Source: Pampus argenteus (taxonomy: Eukaryota > Chordata > Actinopteri > Scombriformes > Stromateidae). Taken from it: DNA of 64,000 nucleotides. Numbering within the stretch: the stretch's first letter is position 1; each line of letters begins with the position of its first letter. The notes under the pieces are model-generated. The model was given only the letters and a program-made list of their open reading frames with translations. It did no database searches and was not told the DNA's origin. The stretch is taken from NCBI GenBank assembly GCA_036937835.1, contig CM072875.1, forward strand, positions 14,335,001 through 14,399,000, in the 5' to 3' direction. The translations under genes were made by a program, and so were the position numbers. This document shows positions 1 to 13,480 of the stretch, in pieces.

Positions 1-1240
1 GGTTTCACCTGTCTAATGTGGGCAGTAAAAAAAAGGTGATGGCTCCACATGTTTTCTTCCAGCTTCATTATATTTGATGGCACACTATAAAATCTCTAAA
101 TACAAGCTTTGAATATTGATTTAAAGCAAGCAATAAACAGGCTTTTTTTTTTGTCAAGTCTGACTCAAACTCTCTATTAATGGACACACATCTTAATGGA
201 TTCTGTCTATCCAACTCTGCCCACGCACACATAGTCATTCTTCTTTACTGACTAATATATCTGCCATGCTGCGAGATGACCTAAAATGGGCTTGAGGTCA
301 CCTCTGTCATGACAAATTCCTATTTGGTTAGTCCTGTACTGATACTTAAAAAACTGGGAAAGTTTCCGGATATTACCATTCTGGTTTAAGGTCATACTTA
401 GGGTTGGAATATTAAGACATACTGTATGTAGATATAGGTTAGGTGTATAAGTCATTCAGTCATTTTACAAATTTAGCAATCCTAAACATGTTAACAAAGA
501 TGTTTGTTTTGGGGAAAAAAAATCATCTTTAAATAATCCACCCAGGATTAAGAGATACTAATACATCAAATGTATTGACAAATTGCCTCAGTAACTCCGA
601 CAGTTTAATTTGATGTGTTCCTGTTGTTTACGACACCGCCAAGGGGCCATGCCTACAACTCCCAGAGATGAAGATGTCAGTAGTGTAAATATTTTTTCTC
701 CTTCCCTGTCTGGCCATTCGAAATCCAATTTGAAAATCCCATCAGATAGGCATTTCCTCCTTCTGCACCAGCAACCAGAGCAGGCGACTGCTACATTCTT
801 ATCTTATCAGTAGCAGCAATCTTGCATCTCGTCGTGCCCAAACAGGGAGAAAGAGAACCATAATGAAAGTGTTTTTAGCTCCCACCTCTGCCACAAATAT
901 AGCGCATACTTTCTACTAATACTAATACACAGTTGTTTCAGTCATTGACTGAGATTGGATATTGGGCTTTCTGTAAAGCAAAAGAGCTTCTTGCTGTTAA
1001 TACACCCCTGGCTTTTTCTTCTCTCCTGGCTCGGTGTTATACATAATAAGAGCAGAGAAGCAAACTGTGAGCTCGGTCTGGGTCTGTTCAGGAAACGCAG
1101 GCAAATCAGTGGTGTTGTCCATCAACGACAGCTCTGCTGCCGTCAGAGCCTAGAACAATGGATACAGATTACCCTGGTATTGGGAAAACTTAGTCATCGT
1201 CCAACCTCACTAGCAGAGGAGATAAAGTCACAAGGAAAAA

Positions 1241-1275
1241 GAGAGAGAGAGAGTAATACACACACACACACACAA
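1241..1275. repeat. Compound (GA)n-(CA)n microsatellite
   Basis: GA units (1241-1253), five bases of linker, then CA units (1259-1274). A 149-codon frame spanning it translates the repeat and is not a gene. Confidence 0.9.
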
Positions 1276-2977
1276 AGGCACATTTACACAAAAGCCAACC
1301 TCTTATATTGCTTATTAAAACATCATTACAAGATTACAAGCCCCAAGGACAGGAGTCATAAAAGCTGGTTGAACTGTTTGCTTCCTGAGTCAAGTTTCAA
1401 TTAACACTCAAATGCCACTCGAAAAAAGTGACATCTTAGGTTTGTTTTTTTTATTTGAAAACAATCTGATACTGTTTATTCTTTTCTTTTTTTTCTCTCA
1501 CTCTTTGACAAACAGCATTTCCCATAAACCGGAGACCATAGCAGGTTAAAAGTCATGGCTTGAGCACAGAGACCATAGGGGGTTTCTAAAAGCAAGTACT
1601 GTATTGAGTCCTTTTCGAACATGGAAAGTAAACCCCAGGACCATGCTAGATTTTTCTCAGAAAGACATGAAAAAAAAAAAATTTCTGAATATCTATTAAT
1701 AATAGAACCATTGGATTAAGCCTCCCGTATTTACTGTTGCTATGTCTGTCAGCCTTTTCACTGTAGCATTGCACAGTGGAGGCTCACAATATTATTGGTG
1801 ACAAGTTTACAATTCAAAGGCTTCTTATTTTTGTAGCCAACCAAAATGACAAATAAAATTTTTTATCAGTTTTAGCTGGCCAGCAAATTAAGCTAACTGA
1901 AAGCCGACTTTTTTTTAGTGTTTTTAGTTGTTTTGAAATGAGAAAAGGCTTTTCAAAACATGCACTTGATGGCTACATGCACAACATTGTAGTAAAATAC
2001 CCCGACGTGTCCCGGAGAATAAAGAAACATTGTTCTTGAATTGTAGTGTAGAGCTAGATTGTTTTTGTAAGTGTGATAAAGAACAATTCTACATAGGCTT
2101 ACATATAGGCTAATGGTACAACGGAAATGCAATGTCATGAACATAACGCAACCTGTGATCTAGTACTAGTATAGTTTATGTTACATTCTTTGATCTTGTA
2201 GGTAACAACTGGTTACTACTACACACTTTAGGCCAGTTAGTTGGACAATGCTAACGATTGTACCTTACGGTAAAGCAGTTAAACACACTGTTTAATCTTT
2301 TCCATCCATCAATTTTTTGCTCTTTTGTTTGTGGTTTTGAAAAGGCTTTAAAAAAAAAAAGATGCAACCCTCCAAACTCTTTCCTTGTAGCTCTATGCAC
2401 ACTGCTTCAGCATGTGGAGAGATCCAAAAGCTTCACAGCCCTGTCGGGCCTAGTTACAGTTGCTAAGATACTGTAAGCTAGAAAACAGTGATCTGACATG
2501 CTAATATCTCCATTCACCATTCTTCATGTGGCTGCGCTGCACAGCAAATCAGCTAAACTTACACATTCCTGTCATGGCTTTCTTTACACTGCGGGAAATC
2601 TAACCCCAATCACCCAATTGTAAAGTAAAGGCTAGATAGACTATGAAAACAAACAAAACATAGAGACTTGTTAATGTAATGCTGTGGGATACATTATTGC
2701 AGAGAAAGCGTTTTTCAGTGCCAACATAAATACATTCCACCCTCACGTTGCACATACTGGGGATAAAATATAATCAATAATGCAGTAACTAGTGTAAATA
2801 ATGGCCCTCGCTGCAACTGTAATGATGATAGATCTAATTGCTTCTGTACAGAAATGTGTTCAGGCTTCTGAAACGTAAAAAGGGGGAACATATGGGTTAC
2901 CAATGGCTAAAATCCCCCAAAATACTTTTTACAGTGATGGAAAGTATGGAAAGCCCAAAGCCATGTATACCACTGTG

Positions 2978-3009
2978 ACACACACACACACGCACACACA
3001 CACACACAA
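2978..3009. repeat. (AC)n microsatellite
   Basis: About sixteen AC units with one CG interruption. Confidence 0.95.
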
Positions 3010-6000
3010 GCCATCTGTCCTGGACAGGACACAGTGAGTGCATCCTTCAGCTCACACTTACTGGAGAGGAAGTTGGGTCTTGAGGCTGTCGGATGACATC
3101 AGTACAGTAAAAGCGACACCATTTATCACCGACCACTGAACATGGAGACATTCATAACATCCTAACAGGAAAATCTTGTGGAAAATAATCACTTGGACTT
3201 TGATAACAACTTGGCTGCTTCTTTCGCTCCTCATTTGGACAGTGTTCTCTTGTAGTTTACTATTCTTTATCTGTGACCTTTATTCATGTATCACACGTTG
3301 AGCCCGCCATCACATTAAACTATGATTTTAAATAACATTTTTGTCTTTGATTATGCTACTTGACATTATTAGTTGAGGCTGGGTGATCATATATATAATC
3401 TCTCACAGAAAGACACTTTTCGGTGTGATATCCATATTATAGCAAACTCACAAAACAAGAATGAGGAGATGACCAAATCTTTCCAGAACACACTCATTTG
3501 GGTCCAAAGGTTAGTCATCTCTTTCCCGTTTAAGCAGAGCACGGAGTCTCTCTTCATAAAAAGACCTGGTCTCACTTGTGCTCTCTCTTTTGTACTGAGG
3601 TGAGAGTGGAGCTTTTGTCATATGTCAGAGGAGCATGGACGGCAGCCAAGCCTGTCCGTGGGTCTTCCTATTTTGACACCCTAAAGCACCTGCCCTCACT
3701 GAAGCATGGCGGGGAACGTCACAGCCAGAACAATAGAGAAAGGGCCTCTTTCCAGCCACTCCTCATCGCCTGATCCAACACTGACTGCCTGCCACTCAAA
3801 TCCATTAAGGGTCAGTGTAGCTTGCTACCCTCCAACCCAAAGCAGGACACACCCTAATGGGTCCTGCCAGCGTGACGCTAACTTTTCCCTCTCACCATCT
3901 CTCTCTTTCCCCTCAGAGGTCACGAGAGGGGGATATCCCAGAAGGAAATGCCTGAGCTCTGAAGGAGGCGGCTGTGCTTTCTATCTTTCCCCCCCTATTT
4001 CTTTTACCATAGTCCTGTGTGTTATCGCTCTTATGTAATGGAGTGCTGGGAGCTGATAAGAGAATGTCAGAAGAAATTACTTTGCTCGTGAACTATGTTT
4101 CTCCTTTGATTTTTTTTTTTTTGGTAAAAACACAACTACGTTCATGATGTTTGTGACAAACACATTTTCAGAATTTTGGAAAGATCACAAAACATAGTCA
4201 ATTAAGATATTATTTGTGTTATTATTGAGCTTTATTAGTCACAACAGGCAGAGATGTCAGCTGGATGGCATTGAATTTGATAACCTTCATGATTAATAGC
4301 TATCAAGATGTGTTGCTTTATATAATAGCACTAGGTCAAAATGCATACTACTGTAAGCATTTTAACCACTGTGAGAATATAATTTTAAATAAGAAAAAGT
4401 ATCTCTCACTTGTTTTGAGTCTATTAACTTTAAACAGACACAGATGTCACCATGGATGTCTCACTGCAAACAGCAAACCTGCATTTCACATCAGACATTA
4501 GTTCATAATGTGATATACTTAAGGTGATGATGGGTTAATTGAGGGGAGCAACTGGCAGTTAGCAATAAGTCTCTGCCCAAGCAATAATTCACTCCCTCTT
4601 GCACTTACTAATTAGTGTCCAAAAGTAAAGAATTATGGAGTGTTGTTTGAACTGTTTTTGCTTCAAATCAAACTGCTATCCAAAAATGTGCCTTAAATAT
4701 CCCCATACCAAAACCATTAAGGTAAATTGTAATCTAAAATAGTTTTGCAGGTCAGGTTAGTTGTAAATTGCGGCTTGAACTGTAAATGAATGGGTTTCTC
4801 ACCTCAGTTACCTGGAATTATCTCTCATATCCTTTAGACCACACTGAAAACAGAGCAAGAACAGCAACAAGACATAAGAGCACCGCACATAGGCAGAGGC
4901 ATGCACACAAGCAAGCAAGCACACTCTAGCACAAGTGTGTTCAGCCATATCAGCCTTGGCATTCCAACCCCTAGCTTTGGTGCAAGAAATGATTTAACTC
5001 TCTTCCTCTTGATAAATGCATACCTTTGCTGTAGTAAAAATGAGTGGGTGCAGGGAAGGAAATATGAGGCACCTGAAGCAGTGAAACCAAGGAGACAGGT
5101 CGTTGTGGCAATGCTTCATGCAGCACCTCATTCATTTCTGGGGTTGTGAAGACAGATAAATCTCTTTTTTTATGGCAACTCCATCATCAAGCACAGGAGA
5201 TAGAGCGCCTGCTGCCATGGTGATGACGACTCACCCCTATCACTTGTGCACCACATTGGCCTGACATATAGGGAGTTATGTTTGACTGCCTACCCTCCAT
5301 ATCCATCAAGCCTAGATATGAAAGGACTTTCATGTGATAAAGACCATCGCCTTTTGGCTGAAATGGGTTGTTACTCTATGGGCTATTTTTTTTTTCTAAA
5401 TAAGGGTAAGACTGTCTAAAATACATATGCTCCAATGAAAAGAATGAAAAAGAAGAAAACTGACCATGTGCAAAGCAAGTTTATAACAACCTACGCACAG
5501 CAGACAAAATGAAGGCCTCGAAAAGCTTGAAAAAGGAAAACTGTAGCCACATAATAAATGTCCTTGTCCTCTCTGGGATTATACATCCCCAATGAAGGTG
5601 GAATAAATGGCTAACCTCACTAGCTATCTTATTTTCCCTGTTTAACAGCTGAATCACATCTATATACATTTTTCCCCAAGGAGAGTGGAGGACGTGAAAG
5701 GAAAAGTAACTCCTCCAATGATCTACTAATAGCCCTGGGCAAGCTTCAACCACAAGGCTGTCCATCATCAAGCTACAGTTCCCGCCTCTGAGTTAATAGT
5801 GAACATATAGTCAGTTTGTTTACCTGCTGCAGTGACAGCTTTACTGGGGATGTTTGCTCCTAGCTTTTGCTGGCAGCTTCCCTGCCAGATATTGCCTGTT
5901 ACAATACAACTTTGTCAGTCTTCTGTTTTAATTAGGATGTTATTATGTTAAAATGAAGTATTTTGGATTTTTTCGGTAAGTCGGGGTAAAAAAAATAGGT

Positions 6001-6589
6001 TGTGTGATTTTATCATTCAATCTTGGCAATGTGGAAATTTCAGTCAGTACAGATGTTTGCATTTTTCTGTTGTTTTTTTCTTCTTCTCCAGACTCAAATT
6101 GCTTTTGAACTTGCTTGTATAACTGAAGTTGAAGAAAATTGGCCCTACGAGGAAGTCACAACATTTATATGCAGTATCAAAGCAATACGAAGCAGTTTGA
6201 AATCAAGATACATTACTTGAGTAGTTACAGTTGTACGTGTGCCAACAAATCAAAACTCATAACCAAGTTCAATCCACAGCTTCTCTAAAGATACTGAAGT
6301 CAGTTTGGTGCTGATATGCATAGAGAATATTTTACCTGCTTGCTCGTGGCAATCGTTGACTTAGATATGATCCTTATCTCTTGACAACGGAGCACTTTTT
6401 GTATTTAGAAGTAAACAATATACCAAAATATCAGATGAAGCTTTGTGATGACAGAAATGTTTTAACCTTGCAAAATAAGTAAATACATACTGCACATACA
6501 TGTATATCGTTTGCATGTGCAAGTAAAACAGAGCTCATCTTAAACTTTCAAGCAGAGTCATAAACCATGTGAGCAAAGGAGATGATAGC

Positions 6590-6850
6590 AGGTCGCCTGC
6601 CTCCATGGCAGCTGTCAGCCTTGGCTCGTGGTTCCCTTCTCTGTGTCAAAGGTCATCCAGCTGTGGCTCCTCCCCCCTCTCATTCTCCCCCTGACACAGC
6701 AGATGTGGTCGGACCACCATGGCGAGGGCCTGACCACATCTGGCTCTGATTACAGCCAGACAATCCAGCTTTATCAGCTCCATCCACTTTGCTGAGCTCT
6801 GTTATACTCATTCTCCCAGAGGTGATGTGTGACACATTCTCAACTCACCA
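6590..6850. promoter_or_regulatory. Enhancer-like block with RUNX-type inverted repeat
   Basis: High-complexity non-coding block. Seen: a perfect 10-base inverted repeat, AGATGTGGTC at 6701-6710 and GACCACATCT at 6732-6741. Each arm carries TGTGGT, the RUNX core. Nearby are a nuclear-receptor-type TCAAAGGTCA at 6646-6655, an E-box CAGCTG at 6658-6663 with a TGTGG overlapping its end at 6662-6666, and a GATA-type TTATCAG at 6771-6777. The motif identities are established; enhancer function is inferred from their crowding. There is no open frame of note. Confidence 0.35.
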
Positions 6851-8929
6851 ATACTGAGTTTACAGGGTGATTTATACAGTTTTTAAGTCACCAAAACGGG
6901 GTTACATCCTGTTAAAGTTCAGTTATGGTTTTGAATATAAAGCATTCACAATGGCAGTATTTACTTTTAATGACTGTTGGTAAGTAACAATGCACATTTC
7001 TAATCTACATTCAAAGTGAAGTTTTACCTCCTCTTGCCTCCTATTTTGACTCAAGGAAAAGTGATAAATCCCTGCTTGTCAAACAAAACTAATGACTAAT
7101 ATATTAGTGATATATTGCTGTCTCGCTAGTCTGGTACACTGCTGATGCTCCGCTGGAAAATCAGTTGGAAAGTGGTGAACGTACGAGACTGTACTTGAAC
7201 ATGTGTATTTGATGGTGCACCGAAACAAAAAAACAAAATTAATGTTGTCTTTCACAATAACCAAAGCATTTTGTTGACCATTAGTCTGCATACTGTACAC
7301 GCAACCATTATTCTTCATTAGTCGTGTGATCTGAAATCAGAAATATGGTACACTTGCAGATAGAAATCCCAACATCCATAAACATGGGAGTTTGAGAGAG
7401 GATTATGTTGCATTCAGGGATCACTGGCTGCAGTTTATTTTCCCAGGGTGCCTTCCCCATTATCCCCACCCCTTTGCCAATGAAATCTCCACAGCTCTTA
7501 GTTCCTGTGGTTACATTGGGATATCTCAAATCACTTCAAACAAACAGTTGACAGATGAGATGGAATTCCACAAATATGAAAATATGAACCTGAAAATTGA
7601 GTCTACCACGAAAAATTCATGAATGTTAAAAGCAAGTAAAAGGCTGCTTGTTTTAACCGTTATGATGCCGTTCCATTGCTGTTTCTGTTGTACCTGTTAA
7701 GTGTTTCACTCAGTACTCTATGTTTAACACATGTATCTACAATTCATTCCATGTCACATTCATGCCGTGTCTCCTGTGGCCTGCTGTCCTCATCACATCT
7801 GAGTCTAATGGGAGAAGTTGTTGAGGTGCTTATTACAATACTTTAAACCCTCTCCGACCCTTCTATCCTTTCAGCCATCATCACCCACTTTAACCCCACT
7901 GAACCCTAACAGCAGCCCAGATTTGGGCCACTCTCTGCAGACGTCCACATGTCACAGGTCCCTGTGCAGTCCTATCACAGAGACACAGGCATGTGCACTA
8001 AAGCTGTCACCGCATTATACTGCAGCCAGTGCTGGATGTTATCTAACCCCCCCAAAAGTACCAACCGGCCTACGGTGGCTGTCTGATCTTTTAATACTAC
8101 CAAAAAACCTTTGTTTCCCTCAATTTCAACTGTCTTTGAATTGAGATTTTGACATTTCAAAAAAAAAAAAAGAATCATTCTAAAGGTCAAAGTTTGATTC
8201 GCAAGACTTTTCATACAGAACTACTCACAATAATGCTCAACAATAACTTGGCTGGACTGTAACTGTAGTTCTTGCCTTGCTACCAGGCCAGACTGATGAT
8301 GAGACTCTGTGTTTTACGGATCCTATCATCAATAGGAGGAAATGGGTGAGGTTTGTTGCTCTTGAACTGTGAGAACAAATAAACAGAATGCTAATTAGAA
8401 AAGTTCAGTTGCAAATGGCCTTCCACTGATGGTGAAAGCTACTAATCAATGAGGAGTGTAAAGGGCATTGTGGTTCACCTTTTTACTAGTGGTAAGGTGA
8501 TAATAGCCCAAAAGGTCTTTGAGATTTGATGTCCCATTGAAACTGTCTTTCTTGGCACTTCAACTAAAAAAGTAGATGGATTAATATGCATCGCTCAGTA
8601 GTGACAACAACAGCAAAATATCAATTTAATGATTTAATGAGAACTGAACTTAGTTTGAGGATTAGATAACGTTTGCACATACCATTAATGATTGTCATCA
8701 AAGTAGTGAATATTTCCCCACATCATCAATTCATTATCAAACTCTACCATCAGTCCATGATCATTTACATATGACAAAGTCCTAAATTGAAAGAGGCGTA
8801 TGTAGATCTACATATCATTCACTCTCACAGGGCAGAAAGTGTGAAAGCCAACTTGCACCAAATTGGTAATCAGGGTTTACTGACACTAAACTTTCCTTCT
8901 CTTTTAAAGTGGAAAATCATTCAAATCAG
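6851..8929. other. Non-coding DNA
   Basis: No gene seen. ACTAATATATTAGT at 7095-7108 is a perfect 14-base palindrome. 8360-8570 is high-complexity text with several TAAT and TGTGGT cores that might be regulatory, but it is too weak to list separately. Confidence 0.6.
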
Positions 8930-9330
8930 ACATGCTGCCAACTGGCCGAGGAGTTTGCTACTTCTTAGGTGTCATCAAAGTGACCCAGTTGGTTAAGCCT
9001 CCAACATGTGTGAGAGTGTTTTTCTTTTGGGGGAGGAGTAAAGGTCTAGGGGACTGCAGGGAGCTAATTAGAAGCTATTCTCTAACTCAGGGCCAAATGG
9101 AGCAATTATCTGGCCGAGTGAGTAGATAATTCCCTCCCATTCATCTCCCACTGTCAGGGTCCCACTACCCACTAACCTGGACCGAGGATTGGATGCTAGA
9201 GCCTGTTGACACCTAACCTTTGTCTCCTAGTACCTCCCTTGTAGGTAACTCCCTGCTGTCTCATAGCAATGGTCAACATGGTGGGTCACCTATCTGATAA
9301 TTTCTCCCATGGTCGTCACATACCATTGCT
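8930..9330. promoter_or_regulatory. Enhancer-like block with paired GATA motifs
   Basis: Seen: the palindromic homeodomain site CTAATTAG at 9064-9071; a perfect inverted repeat AATTATCT (9104-9111) and AGATAATT (9124-9131), so two GATA cores face each other across 12 bases; and a back-to-back pair TATCTGATAA at 9291-9300. Several motifs combine GATA and TAAT half-sites. Open frames here are short and unremarkable. Function is inferred. Confidence 0.35.
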
Positions 9331-12279
9331 TCCCCCCCTACAGGATTTATGACCACCACTTCTCAGGTTCAGCTAATGAGTCTGTTGGACACTGGTGGGA
9401 GAGCTGGCTTAAAGGAGTGATTAATGCAACAGCCCGATAGGTCCCATGCTTGAAAAAAAACATTGCAACATATGGACTTGCTGATTGAATAAGAATTAAA
9501 CATGGAGTTGGCAAAGAGACAAAAAAAGAAAACTTGATTACCTGGGAAAACAAAAGCACAGCCTCAGCGCTATTCTACAAGCTAAGTGCACTCTTGCTCC
9601 GCGCATGACTTAAAACAGGTGATACGTTTGTTTTCATTCAAGTTCAGTATTTTGGAATGCTATGTGAGAATTGTAGGCTAATATCTTCAGACTTACAGAC
9701 TTCGGTCCAAAGTTTAGCATTTCACTGCACGTCCAAAGGTTTGCAAAAGAGTTCACGCTGCTGACAGGAGCTGCCATTAATTACTGTGTGTATGTCACTA
9801 ATAACCAATACAAAGCAGGCATCTTTTCAACACGTTTCTGGAACTGAAAAGAAGTGTTGAGAAAACAGGACTACTTTACTCATGCAGAACTTAAGTACAC
9901 GAGTCACAGACTGCATGTCAACATACAGTTGTTAGTTTGGGTCCTAAAAGTAAAAAAACCCCAAAACAAATACATGTAGGAAAAATAACTAAGTAGGAGG
10001 AAATATTAATTGTTTTATATAAAAATGCATACACTGGGAGTTCCTCACTTTTAATTGAGGTCAAAATAACTTTGTCTGATTTGTATTCTTATGTTTTAGA
10101 ATGTGGAAGGATTATTCATACTGAACATTAAGCATATTATAGAGCCCACACGATACATAGTCAGTGGAAAGACTGGATCCAAATGAAGGAAGTTGGGTCA
10201 AGGTGAGTTGAAATATTTTGCATGCATTTACCTTCTGAGGGAGGGAAGGATATTGACATCTTTATTGTAAAGGTAATTTAGGCAAAAAGAAAAAAAATCA
10301 ATGTAGTGTATATTACTTGGGCTGCCTCTTCCCTTCACCACCACACAGAGGGGTCACTGACAGGAGGGTTATTTAGTAATGTCTAGTACTAGTCTGGACG
10401 CCACTAATGAAATATTCAATCACCGAAGATGGACAAATGCTCAGGAGACAGCACCAGGCCTCCTCTGTCCTCCCATCTCCAGAAATACATCACCTATCAC
10501 ACTTTCATAATCTGTGCTCCCAGATCTGTTGAATGAAGGAACTTCTCACTTTGCAGCCAAATGTCTGTGTGACAGAGTCTCATATTCTCTCTCCTCCTCT
10601 GTCATTCTTTTCCTCACTTCCTCTCTTTTCCTTGCAGCTGAGGTAAGCAGAAGGGGTGAAAGGAAAGGGGCCGAGGCATCCACATGACCTTGGAATTAGT
10701 AGAACTCTTGGGACGGAGCTTGCTGGGTGGGACTGCATTGGCAGCTGCTGGATTTTTCCCTCCCGGGTGTACAAGATTAATGCGTGCATTGGGGGTTCGG
10801 GGTGCAGAGGCAGTGTGGGGCTTCTGGGACATGTGCAGTTAGGGCAAGAGTTTAGGACAGGTCTGCACATTGTAAGGGACATCCTGCAACGAGACAAGAA
10901 TCTTAAGCAGCTTTGCAAGGTGTGCAGATAGACAGTTCTGACCATCTTTTTGTTTTAGACGTTTTGTTGTTAAATAAGTCTGCAGTGGACATACAGTACG
11001 GCACATTTTGGACTTTGCACAAACTCGACCTTCTGACCTTGCATCACACTGCTAGACAGGATCTGTGCTCCTTGTAAGGCCACACAGAAACCAAACACTC
11101 TGTAGAGTGAACAGTTTTTCCCTTTTTTTTCTCTCTCTCTTGTGTATTATTTTCTTTGAGGAAGTACAGTGCTCCATTAGTGGTACTTTATTGCCTTTTA
11201 AAAAGCCATACCAGTGATTTTGCATGTTTTAGCCCATTTACTACAAACAATGAATTATTATAAGCCATGCTCCATTGTTGTGCATTTATGGATGCATTGT
11301 TTTTTTTAAATTAATTTACATATGAAAAGCAACCCATAAAACCCTGCCTTGCAATGCAAGTAAAATTAATAAAGATTCAATGTAATGGTTAATCTATATA
11401 GCAAGTTTCAAGAATCAAATAATACCATACACAACGAATGGAAACCAATGGCTGGTCTGGAAAGTAAGATTATTAAACAAAAAAAAAAGCATCTTTTTTT
11501 AAATAATGAGCAGAATTATTACCTGATAAGTCATTTGAGAATATACAATACACAGAAACACTGGTGTTGTCCTTCAAAAAGACAATAAACTCAGTATAGA
11601 ACATGTCCCATTTATTTTCAGTGAATGTCTGAAAATGTGGTTTTTATGAATTTTGCTTTAAAAAACTGCACCTACCAAGAAGCTAGGATGGCCACGTGTT
11701 ACCTGATGCCCTCGGTAACAAATCTTCTGTGGCCTTTTTCCCAGATCTCAGCACCCCAGGAGACACTTTTACCTTCACGTCCACCACAGCAGCAGCTCTT
11801 ACAATGGAGCTTCCAGACATCAGTTTAGCTCAGCTGCTCAGGCAATCAATGCTCTTTTTTTTATTTAAGAGTGAGTGTGGCTGCACACATATGTGTGTGT
11901 TTGTACATTGAGTTTGCTTAGTGTGCATTATGTCAACGTATTGTAGCGTGAATCTTATATCATATTAGTGTGACATAAATCCCTTGCCCCCAGGTCCTAA
12001 GTGTCACCAACATAGGAAAATAAATAAAGGCGCAGACTGACTGACGTGTCATCCGCTGTTTGACTTCTGTATGTGTACTCAGGCCACATATATCTATTTA
12101 TCCAAACCATATTTTGATTAGGTGAACAAATGTAGAAAGACAAATGCTGAAACAGTTGGGTCTGTTGAATAAGATATATATTTATTCTGGCGCCGTGAAG
12201 TACTTTATAACACTAATCCTGCACAATTTTCATGTGTAAACAGTATTTGAGATTATGTAAAACATTTAAGGATTATGTA
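9331..12279. other. Non-coding DNA
   Basis: No supported gene. Overlapping frames on both strands at 10580-10945 indicate a GC-richer stretch, not coding. An exon-like segment at 11745-11870 is discussed in the findings. Confidence 0.55.
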
Positions 12280-13480
12280 AAGGAGCAATTAGTCAGCAAA
12301 GCTGCTGGCTCCGCAGCATGCATGGACACAGCTCAGAGTGGCTGTTCTCAACAAGCCCTTTCATCTGGTATTAATTGAGACATTTCATTTAAGTTTCTCT
12401 CATCTCACATGTAAGTTTGTCTATCGTTCTGACAGGTGTTGAAACGGGACAGCTACTACACATTCATACAACAAAACCAGTCATGTCTGTTGTGGTTCAT
12501 TCAGTGATCCACTATTTTGATTTCATCATTTCTCTCTTTATTTGAATTCCCACTGACCTCATGACGTAGTGTGGAATCAGGGTATTAATCGGGACTTAGG
12601 CCCAGCCTGTTCCCGGCCTCTCATCTTGGAAGTGCCTACAAAGGTGCCCGAGCAGACCAAATCCTGGCTTCATTTCTCCATATGAACTCATTTCCTTGTG
12701 GTGGTTCTCGAGTTCATGGTAATGTAACCTGAGGAGAGCATTGACTGAGGGCCTCCAGGGGATGAAAGCATCCAAAAGCCTGAGAATTAACCCCTTGGGT
12801 CAACTGCATTATCCACCTCTATTTATAGTTAAACTTTAATTTTTACCGGGTGAAAAAAGGCAAAAAAACAGGATTATAGGGGTCACAGCAAGAGATTTGC
12901 AGTTAATTAAATCAATCGTAGAGATTGACAAAATCTGTGGCTTTTTCCCTTTAATATTCCATCCACTTAGTAACATCTTAATTAGATTACATGGCTAAAT
13001 TTCACAATTAAGTTTTGTAAGAGTGCCGAGGGTCTTTTATTCTTTCATTCAGAGATCTGACAGAAAAAAGGCTCTTGTTTAAAAGATTCTTCTATTAGTC
13101 TCCTAGTGTTAATGTTTTAGTTTGAATAACACAATGCATATTATAGTTACAAACTTTGTAGTGGGTATTTTATCTCGCTGCTGATTGGCAATTAATTGAT
13201 CATGTAGTATCTACTATCTAATCCCTCTTTCCACACGCCCACCCTCATATTTGCTGATCGGTAATCAGGTAAAAACAGCTTCTTTGATTCTCAGCAGGGC
13301 ATCTACTCAGAACAGAAGTGTCCTTTTATGCTGTAGTTGGGGCTTTTTCCCCAAGTTCCTTCCTGGCTCTTCAAGTAGTCACATTAAAAGCCGATGTTGT
13401 TTAAAATAAAATACAAACGCGATCAGGAAAAGGGATCCATGAATTTGTTATTGGCAGCCGTTGGGGAGAAATTTTTAACA
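12280..13480. promoter_or_regulatory. Cluster of homeodomain-rich, enhancer-like segments
   Basis: About 1.2 kb without repeats or meaningful frames, holding three symmetric TAAT sites: TTAATTAA at 12903-12910, CTTAATTAG at 12977-12985 and CAATTAATTG at 13189-13198, the last joined to a CCAAT-type GATTGG. The texture (high complexity, few runs, evenly spaced TAAT cores) is that of deeply conserved vertebrate non-coding elements near developmental genes. Conservation was not tested. Confidence 0.35.

Larger units (their letters stand above)
1..6589. other. Non-coding AT-rich DNA
   Basis: Apart from the microsatellites at 1241 and 2978, I see no gene or element. A slightly GC-richer part, 3700-4040, has a 110-codon frame without recognisable sequence. 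Text near 3375 (GGCTGGGTGATCATATATAT) faintly recalls a fish repeat but is too short to call. Confidence 0.6.

Noticed and set aside
955..1404. 149-codon plus-strand frame
   Set aside because: Runs through the GA/CA microsatellite and shows no protein-like pattern.
3370..3470. Text resembling the start of a GGCTGGGTGATAT-type fish repeat
   Set aside because: Only about 20 bases are similar and no terminus or partner is visible.
10638..10650. Pyrimidine tract, CAG, five bases, then GTAAGC: a possible microexon
   Set aside because: A five-base exon cannot be supported without transcripts, and the flanking frames close quickly.
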